This document shows positions 10,797 through 20,320 of a stretch of DNA of 51,214 nucleotides, piece after piece; the first letter of the stretch is position 1, and every line of letters starts with the position of its first letter. The position numbers were made by a program, and so were the translations under genes. This DNA comes from Chromera velia (taxonomy: Eukaryota; Sar; Chromeraceae). Where the stretch lies: positions 1-51,214 of the forward strand of contig JAHBMJ010000293.1 of assembly GCA_018398765.1 (NCBI GenBank). The letters are read 5' to 3'. The notes under the pieces are model-generated. The model saw nothing but the letters and a program-made list of their open reading frames with translations, did not search any database and had not been told where the DNA came from.

Positions 10797-13700
10797 GAAC
10801 TTCCACCTGTCCCCTGGGATCGGGTTGAAGGAGACGGCGAGACGCCGAAGGAGACTGGAAGGCTTCTCCAGGCTCGGAGTGCTTCTGCAAGTCAGTACGC
10901 CAAGCCATCTTGGTGCTGAGGTTCCGTATCTCCTCTTCTCATGCATGCGATGTCTTTCGGAAGATCGCCTCTTCTGTTTCTCTCTGCCTCTCATAGGCTC
11001 CCGTCCTCACGGTACAATCAGCTCTGCATTCAACGTCACGGATTCCTTTCCCCCAACCTTCTCGGGAGGCACGGCTGTGGTCCACGTTGAAGGTGACCTG
11101 GAGGGGGTGGCGCCTGACTCACGTACGGATTGTGGACCCAGTGCTTTCCGTGGAGGTGTCTGGTACACGATCCGTCTCCCAGAGTCAAGAAATCCCCTCG
11201 CCGTCTCGGTCGACACATGCACAAACACCACTGTCAGTTGGTCGTCTTTCATTTTTTTTCTGTGAAGCCAGCACACACAGGCTTTCGTGTCTGCTCAATT
11301 TCTGACGGTAAGTATGCGTGACGAGCCGCCTTACTTTCCAAAAGCATCTGAGTTCGTGGTTGCCCATTGAACGTTTCTAAAGTAAGAGCAGCTGTCTCAG
11401 GAAGATGAGTTGCACCCCGTGTCGTTGGACTTCTTTTCTGGCGTTCTCGTATGCCTTCCTCGTGGCGCTGCTTCCTTTGCTTTTTGCAAGTAATTCTGCA
11501 GATAGACACCGTGATGGGAGTCGTGTCGGGGTCAGACTGCCCGTCTAATAGTTCTGCTTGCGAGTGCAAGTGGAACGACGACGCTTGTGGGATCCAGTCG
11601 CGAGTACAATTGACGGAAAGAGGAGGGTCGGACCTTTTTGTCACTGTGGGTCCGTACGGGGCTCTAGGCGACGTTACTGGGTTTACTCTGTCCTTCTCGC
11701 TTTCAGGTCGGTACTCGAAGCCTCCTCCTCTGTGGTCGTGCAGTTGTATCATAGTTGATGAAATCAGCACTTCTGGAATCTGTGCGGAATCTGCAAATAG
11801 TTTCCTGTAGACAGGTATTCTCATTTTTTTTGCATTAGATTTGTGATGGTAGGTTTAGGGAAGGGGAGAAGAGAAACTGTGGTCGCAAAGCTTCGGGCAA
11901 AGGCGTAGCAAATGTGACGGCTGCTCTGGTTCGTGTCGGCTTTTCGGTTGTGTGTCCAACAGAAGAACGTCTTTTCCCGCTGCAGAGCTTTGCGAGGTCC
12001 CCGCCAACACTACCAGACTGGACATCAGTGGATTGGATCCCCGGCTTGTTCGGTCATCGAACGCAGCAGTCACAGTCAGGGAACAGACACCCGTGAGAGT
12101 GCACCTCCAGTGTCCCCAGGGGGACGTGTGCATGTATAGGAACAATGAGGAGGAGTTTTGGAGGTATGATGGGCAGTGCTTTATAGATTTGCAATGCGTG
12201 TCTGGTCTGAAGATCGCTACCGCTGGCCGCCGCCCCAAATGCACAGGTACGTCTAAGTCATGAAGGAATACTTTTCCGTGTAGGATTTCGCTCTTCACGG
12301 CCTTCGTGCACTCGTTTGTGATGAGAACCGTCGTAGCCTTCTTTTGTTGCACTTCCCCGTATGCGAAGCATGAAGAAAGCGAGTTGAAGGCTTCTGGCGA
12401 AGCCCCTCTGTGCAAGTATCTACACGTCCTTTCAAGTTCCTGCCGCCCTTCTTGAGGGTCCCAGCTTCGGTTCACTCTGGTTCTTACGCAGCTCTTCATA
12501 CGTGTCATTTCGAAGCAGAAACAAGACCCTGAAGTAGGTTGGTCGTTTGACTCGATTCCTCCGAAGTTGGCCCTCCAGAATGACTCAACGCGCTTGTCAA
12601 GGCAGTCGTCTTACTTTCGGTTTGCAAGTTGAGGGCCCAGAATGTTTCCCCTTCGTTTTGAGATTCCGTCCCTTCTTCGCATGTCATACATTTGCAGCCC
12701 CCAATCGCGCTGACACAATCGCAAATGCCACAGACCTCTCCGATCACTTCCCTCTGTTCGTCCAAGAGGCCGGCTGTGCAACCTCTTTTTTCGGTGACTG
12801 GCAGAATTCTACCGGAGATGCGGATTTCGTTGATTGCGGTGGAAGTACTTCCACAGGTGGGGTGTGGCACAATTCCGCTTGCCGGATTCGAATGGTCCTT
12901 TCGGAGTGCACGTCGACACGTACACTGGTACCTCGGTCCGTCTATGTGCAGGCTTTTTTCATTCATGCAGAGAACTTTATACCTACTCCACTTCAGAATG
13001 CTGCTGGTGTCCTTCCTTGGCCCAGTCCGCCCAGTCTTCTGCTTGATTTTCTGTTGACAGCATGTGGAGACCCCTTTTCTCGCCAATCAGCATGATGATT
13101 GCAAAAAATAAGCATTTCTCCCTGGACCTTTTTCTTTCCTTACCTTCGGTGATACATTCCACTCTCTCCCAATCGTTGACAGCTCTGCTGCTTTCTTCTC
13201 CTGCACAATCGTCTCCCCACCTTGACTTTTCTGTCCTTCCGCCAGGCTGACACGGTGATTGGTGTGTTCTCGGGAGCGGGGTGTCCATTTGATGCTTCGG
13301 CTTGTGAGTGCAAAGGATGGGATGACAACAGCAGGCGCAACCAGTCTCGAGTGTCCTTCGTGGAAGGACAGGAGGGAAGTCGGGCATCTTCGTGGGTATT
13401 TGCCCTCGTCCGGCCATCCGTTAGCGAGGTGAAGGACAGCCAATTTAATCTGTCCGTCACGCTCTCAGGTCTGTACGCGGGGTGATGGGTGTTGTTGTGT
13501 TCCCGTCTGTCTGCCTGCCCCCCTCCTCCTTTGATTGACCAGCCCGGACAGAATTCTATTCTTGGTTTGCCATTTCAGTCGTTCCGGTTTCTTCTCGCCC
13601 TCGTTGGCGCATCTGTTTCTCCCTTTTGTGGTCTCCAGCACTTTTGGGATACCGTTTCTTCCTACCTCTGCTCCGAACCGCTTCTTGCAGCTGCCCATTC

Positions 13701-16700
13701 ATCGAACAGGATTGAGGATGCGGCAAATTTTGGGGAACACACTCTCACTGCTTTCCCGGAAGAAGACCTCTCCATCTCTGTGACCGGGGATTGGGAGGGG
13801 GCCACAGGGGATTGGGACTTCCGACACTGCGGTGGGAGTGCTTCCATGCCAGGGGTGTGGCACAAGCTTCGTCTGCCGGAGTCAAGAGGCAACCTTTCTG
13901 TCTCAGTGGAGAGCCGTTCAGACACACAGGTGGGCCAAAGTTTTTACTTACCAGCGAATCTGTTTTCTCTTGCTTGTTTGCTACAATGATCTAGACTGTC
14001 TTTTCTGTGTCTGCATCCCTCTCATTTGATCCCTCGGCTCCCCTCTCCCTTGTTGAAAAACCTTGTCTCGACTGTCTCTGCCGGCCGTGTTTCCTGGCTG
14101 TCTTTTTCCGTTGACATTCACTATCGCCCTCTTTACGCACTCCATGCAGTCCAACACTGCAGTCGGCATCCTTTCGGGAGATGGGTGTCCGTCCAACCGT
14201 TCCGCGTGTGTGTGCAAAGCGTGGGATGAGGAAGGAGATGGTCATCTCTCGCGGGTTTCGTTTCTTGGGAGTGGGGGGTCTGAGGCTTTTGTTCTCGTTC
14301 GTCCGAGCGAAAACAGTGATGGAGAGGGATTCAATTTGACTGCTTCGATAGCTCAAACAGGTCTGTGCCGTTGAAACTTTCGTGTGCTATTCACCACGTG
14401 ACTGTTTCGTCAGTGCTTTTCGCTCCTGTGTACATGAAGAAGCTGGTCAAATGAATGCGTACGTTGCAAAACGATTTGAGCTTAGACTCCACCGATCTGC
14501 CCCCGTTTGTTGTAATGCGTACCTGTCTTCGCCGATGACTGGCGTGGCTGACACTCATCACCACCGCTTTTTACTGCGAACGTTTTTTTTCAGCATCCAG
14601 ACCGACAAGGCTCATTAGTCAAGGAGCGCGTCACTCGCTGACAGTCGATGACCAGGGCGGCCTGTTTGTCTTTGGGGACAACCGGAACGGGCAGCTGGGC
14701 CTGGAGGGGTGGGGGACCTTTCGCTTGCCTACAAGAGTCCGTCAGGTTTCGGGTGTTGTTGACGCCTGTGGGGGGGGTGAGTTCTCACTTGCGCTCCTGA
14801 GGAACGGGACGGTGCTGTCGTGGGGTGAGAACTCGTATGGACAGCTCGATCGGGGAAACGAGACTGATTGGCGGCGGCCGGGGACTGTGCAGGGTCTACA
14901 GAACGAGAAGGTGGTTGGCGTCGCCTGTGGGCGTCTGCATGGGTCCGTTTGTACATGATGTGTCTCAGCTCTGGTTTGTCGGTCGCGTCGCCGTCTTCCT
15001 CCCTCTTTCTCCAGCCTCTCCCGAAGACTTTCTTTCGCTGCTGCCTTTGGTTTTTCTTCTTCTGTTCTTCCTGCCGCTCTTCCTCTTCAATTAGGGACTG
15101 TCAATCAGCACGTGCATGTTCTTGTGTCACAATCCCCATGTTTCCTTGCGGTGTCTCTTCCTTTGTCGCAGCGCGGGGTGGACAGAGGGGGGGAAGATTT
15201 TTACCTGGGGTCTTGATTGGAACGGACGACTGGGTCTGAGTCACACACCAGCCAGAGGGCGCCAAATGCAGCGTCGTGATGCACCAACCACGAGCTTCCA
15301 AACTCGAACCACATTCGAAACCATAACGCCTGACGTATGCCGAGGGCGGAGTATCCCGGAAGGCAGCGATGATGGGGAGAATAGACGGACTGCAAGTCTT
15401 GTCAATGCTCCAATATCTGAGGGTGAAGCAGTCGCAGGCGTCTCACTGGGAGAGGCGCACACTCTGATTGTGACTCGATCGGGGAGGGCGTTCGGCTGGG
15501 GATGGAATTGCAATGGGCAGTTGGGTAACGGTCAGAGTGGAGAAGACGCGGAGGAAAACAGTCCGGTGGAAATTGTAGTGGGAGAGGAGGAGAGAATTGT
15601 TGCGGTGAGCGCTGGTGGCTCGCACTCTCTAGTTCTCACCGCTTCCCAGAACGTTTTTGCGTTTGGGAGGAATTTTGAAGGGCAAGTGGGAGTAGAGAGA
15701 GCGGGGAGGACGGTCGCCACGCCTCATCTGTTGGAAAACCTTCCTGGGCGAGTTGTTGAGATTGCGGCGGGTGAGAACTTTTCGTTTTTGCGGTTGGAGG
15801 ACGGGAGAGTTTTGTCGTTTGGGGAGAATGGGGAGGGGCAGTTGGGGTTGGGGCATACAGACAGTCAGAGGGAGCCTCGGCTGGTTGATGGGCTTAGGGC
15901 CGCGAGACTCTGGAAGGGTGGAGCGAAGACATTCACGTCGCTCCTCGTTGCTACCGGCGGTGTGCAGGGTGCTGGAGAGTCTTCAGTGGGCGGGAAGGCG
16001 TACATGGGACTGACAGGCTCGGGAAGCAACGAGCAGGGACAGCTCGGACTGGGCAGTAGTGGGCGATTGACAAACTCGGAGCTGTCAATTGCTCCTCTTT
16101 TCGGTAAGTGGGAAATGTTGTGGTACGGAATACAAAAGACTAGCTTGGCGTCCCTACCCGAACTTCGAGAGGGGGTCGCAGATCGATGTCGTTTCCAAGT
16201 CCTACTGGAATGAATTCGACCTGTCGTACAAGCAAACACTATCTTTTTGTTTTTATGCCGGCCTGTGCTGTACTTGCAGTTACCTTTTGGTGCCCCCCTG
16301 CGGTTTCCTTCCCTACTGACCCTGGTGCTTCCTCTTGGAGATCGTCAAGGGGTTCCTTCGCCGCTTTCTTCCCCTCTCCTTTCTCCTCTCTTTCCATTGA
16401 TCCCGAAGAGCCTGAGGAGGGAGTCGCTACTGGTCGCACGCAGGTAACATTTGTACCTCCGGTAGACTCCCGTGTGTTTGACTTCGGAAGGTCCCAAAAA
16501 ATTCGTGCAAGCCTCGCGGACCAGCTGTCTGAGCAGAACGCGATGATGTGCGACTTTCCTGCGAATGTCATCGGTCAGTCTCAGAAAGGCAAACTCCTCC
16601 TGTCCAAAGCTCACCTGCAAAGGAGACTGATTCAGAAACCGATACAGACAGGAATGGGGGATTGTTTTTCTGAAGGCTATGATGAAACAGTCAAGGTATC

Positions 16701-19700
16701 CGTCAAACAGTGCAGTTTTTGGATTGTGGTTGACACGCACGGACGATAGCAGTCATTCAGCATTTGTTTTTCCTTGAGCAATCTGCAGGTTCTGTCACTT
16801 CTTCTTTGCTCCTTGTTCTCTGCAGACACTGAACCTCCTTTGCCTGTGTGCCCGTCACTGCTCCGACTGAACGTGAGCAGAGATGCGAGAGACATATCCG
16901 TCCTCTCGCTTCTCGAGGCCCCGCAAGTTCGAGACAATGTCGGCCTCCCCGCTGAGGTCTCTCTCCACTATACGTTCCCAGCATTTCCCCACAGCCTTCC
17001 GACCATAGCAGACTTGCATTCGCACTTCCAGTCGGAAGACATCCTAAGTGTACTCGTGGAAGGGACCGACAAGTCTGGAAACACCGGCAGCTGCACCTTC
17101 GTGATCACCTCCAACAGATGCCCTCTGAACGCCGACCGGCTCTCTGCGGACTCTCCATGCCTCTGCCTGTCAGTCAGTCAGCTAGTGAAAAAGCCCTTCG
17201 TGAAGGGACATAGAGTTTGCGTTTCTGCAAGTCTATCAGCTGTCCTGCTTTGAGTCTTTTTGTGTCCAATCAGACACTTTCATCTAGATGGCCAAAAGTG
17301 TGAAGGAATAAAATTAACGCAGCCTGTCCGCAGGAGGAAACAGAAAAGAATACCAGAAAAGACCTCCGATTGTTTTGCCATCCAGTTGCCTGTCACCGCA
17401 TTCTCACAACCGATGCACGTACGTGATGTGTTGCAGGCCTGGCTACTATAGCGGCAAGTCGCAGAGCGGCGGTTTGGTGTGTCTTCAGTGCGACCAGAAC
17501 AGTCACAGTCGCATGGGCAGTCTGTCCCCCGCCGATTGTCTGTACGACTCTGGATACTACAGAGACGCCACTGTCCCAGATGAGTCCAGATGCAGACCGT
17601 GCATACAGAGGAGCAACAGCTCCGTTGGAACAAACAGTCCATCCGAGTGCTTCTGCGCAGAGGGGTCATACTTTGTCCCTGCTGAGATTCGCAACTCTGA
17701 AGGTGCAGCGGCAGTTTCTCTCATTGACATCGTGCTTCACAGTGACCCCTTTAGTCTTTTCACCTCAGGCTCCTGCGAACCCTGTCCGTCGAACTCCACA
17801 TGCCGTGGCCAACTGTTGTCGGATTTTGAAGTCTCGAGAGTGATTCGAGAAAGCCGCCTTGCTGCAACTCTCGGTCACTTCCGAGAGGGCCGGAGGGGAC
17901 TGGGAGAGAGAAACTGGACATCCAGGCGGCATCCTTTATCGCCCTTTCGCCTTCTTGAAGCACAGTCATTTGAGACTGTTCAGCGGACCCTCCGAGGGCT
18001 CATTGCTCATCCAAGACCCGTCCCTGACGGGAACTTCACCCTCGTTCAAAGGTGGCCCCATGCCCTCATCGCCCCGTGCCCGTATCAGGACACCTGCTCT
18101 CCTGGTGTGCAGACGGACTACCAAAACGATACTGCCGGGACTGTTTGCGTTTCGGGACATACAGGGGTGAGTGGCTGGGTGATCCAGTCAGATAAGGCAG
18201 AAATTGTGTGTCCTATTTGATTTGGTGTGAAAAGGCATGAGGCTATATGCTATTAGAGTTTTCTTTTTCTTGCGAATCTTCTTCTGCTGCCGTCGTTTTG
18301 GTGTATGCAGGGCAAGACATCTTGATGTTGTCCTTTTCTTTTTGTGCTCCTGTCGGTGTGCGCCTGTTCGGTTCTGCGAGGAAAGCTCTTGCTTTCATCT
18401 CAAGTACCTATTAGCATGGACTTCCTTTCCTTTCTGTGCCTGCAGCCGATGTGCAACGAATGCGAGGCAGGCTGGAGGCTGAATCGTCAAGATTTGCAGT
18501 GCGTTGAGTGCCCTCCATCGGAAGCCATCTCTTTCCTCGTTGCCGCAATGCTGCTCCTTGCGATGCCTGTTGCCGTCTGGCTTTTCACAGCCGCAGTCTC
18601 GAAGGACAACCCGCACCTCGCAGCCGTTGAGCATGCGGTTGCGATGAAAATTGTGCTGGCATTCATTGGTCGATTCAAAATGCTTAGCGACTTGGCAGCT
18701 TTCGCTTTGCAGCGTTTGAGAGAAGAAGCTCTGGAGCATGGGCTTAGGGAGCGTGGTGGGGTGATGGCGGGAGGTGTCGCGTGGGTAGCTATGTCTGCCA
18801 CACGAATATTAAAGCGGTTGCGTTCGCTTCCATCCATAGGTAGTGTTTTCCACCTGGATTATTTCTTTTTTCGAGTCTTTCCTGAATCCGATCTGGTCTC
18901 AAGGAACCTTCTGACTCTCACCGTTCCCGCAACCATCCTCCTGCTGCTTGCCATTTTTGGGTTGCTGGCCGTCTTTGTCGGCTTTTGTCGTTCAAGAAAG
19001 ACGACGCGAAAAATGGAACGTACCGCTTCCCATCGCAGAAACGAGAAGGATGGAAAGCCGAATAACGGAGAAGAGGAGAGAAAGGGTCGATGCCCCACCG
19101 TGTTACAAGATGCGGTCGAGGAAGAGGGAGAAGAGGGAAGAGAAAAGGGAGAAAGAACAGAGGGGGTGTCTGGACAGACAGACATTGGGGCAGCGAATAG
19201 GGAGACGCTTGTTCTGAAGCGCAACCGTATGCGCGCTTTCTTTTTCAAACGTTTCGTTGGTGTGTTTCGTTGCAACTTCGACGAGTCGACCTCATGTTGG
19301 TCTGTCCTCACTGCATGGTTCGAGGGTCTTGTGGCTCTCTCCCTTGCCATCATGGTCATCTGGGGCGAGTCGTTGGTGGGCATTCCGGTTGCAACGTTGA
19401 GATGCATATTCCTGCATCCCGACATGCCTACTGAGACTGGTCTGCGGTTGCACATACAGGCGTCACAACAGTGCCCGAGGGGGGTAGAACTGTTGTTTGC
19501 CGGTGCATTCTGGCTGTCCTGCGCCTTTGCTGTCTTCCTCCCCATCATCTTCCTCGCAGCGGTGACCTGCCGCAAGCGCGCTCTCCTGGAAGCAACTGGA
19601 GGGGGCGGAAACGGGAAAAGCCAGAAAAAGTCCCCAGGGGGGTGGTGTGTCCGATCTTTGGGTACGCGTAATTCTCATAGGTCAAGGTTTTCTTGGCGTG

Positions 19701-20284
19701 CCGCAACGGCCACCAGACCCCCACCGAGAGAGGATTCTTTTTCCATCCAGAATGAGAGCGGTGAGAGGGGAGACGGAGCTGAGAGGGGAAACTCTATCCT
19801 AAAGGAAAGTAAAGAGAGTCCCCCGCAAAGCATGAGCTCCGCTCAGACCGATCTCGCTGCTACACACGCATCAGTAGTGACAGGGGACCCACGAGCGCTG
19901 CACGCTCTGTTCCAGTGGCAGTTGAGCGTTCTGCTCGTGGGGTACAAAGAGGAGTTCTACTACTGGGAGCTGGTCATCTTTCTTCGTCGGTTCTCTCTTC
20001 CCCTTGTCCTGCTAGAGGGAGAGAGCTTGGCGACTCTGTACATCTTGGGAGTCCATGCGGTCCTCTTCTTGCTGTTGCAGGTGAGTAGAGATAGACCGCT
20101 TTGTTTGTTTGTTTGTGTTTGGCGTGCTCGGAGGATTGCATGGAGCGTTATGAATCTGCTCTGGAGAAAAGGTGTCTTTTGAATGCAATTTGGAGCCAAC
20201 TGGAGCGTTCAGACTACACAAAGATACGAGTGGAAAATTAGAACCAAATCGGACGTTCAATGTCAATTGTCAGCTTCTGTGTTG

Positions 20285-20320
<36 letters not shown>

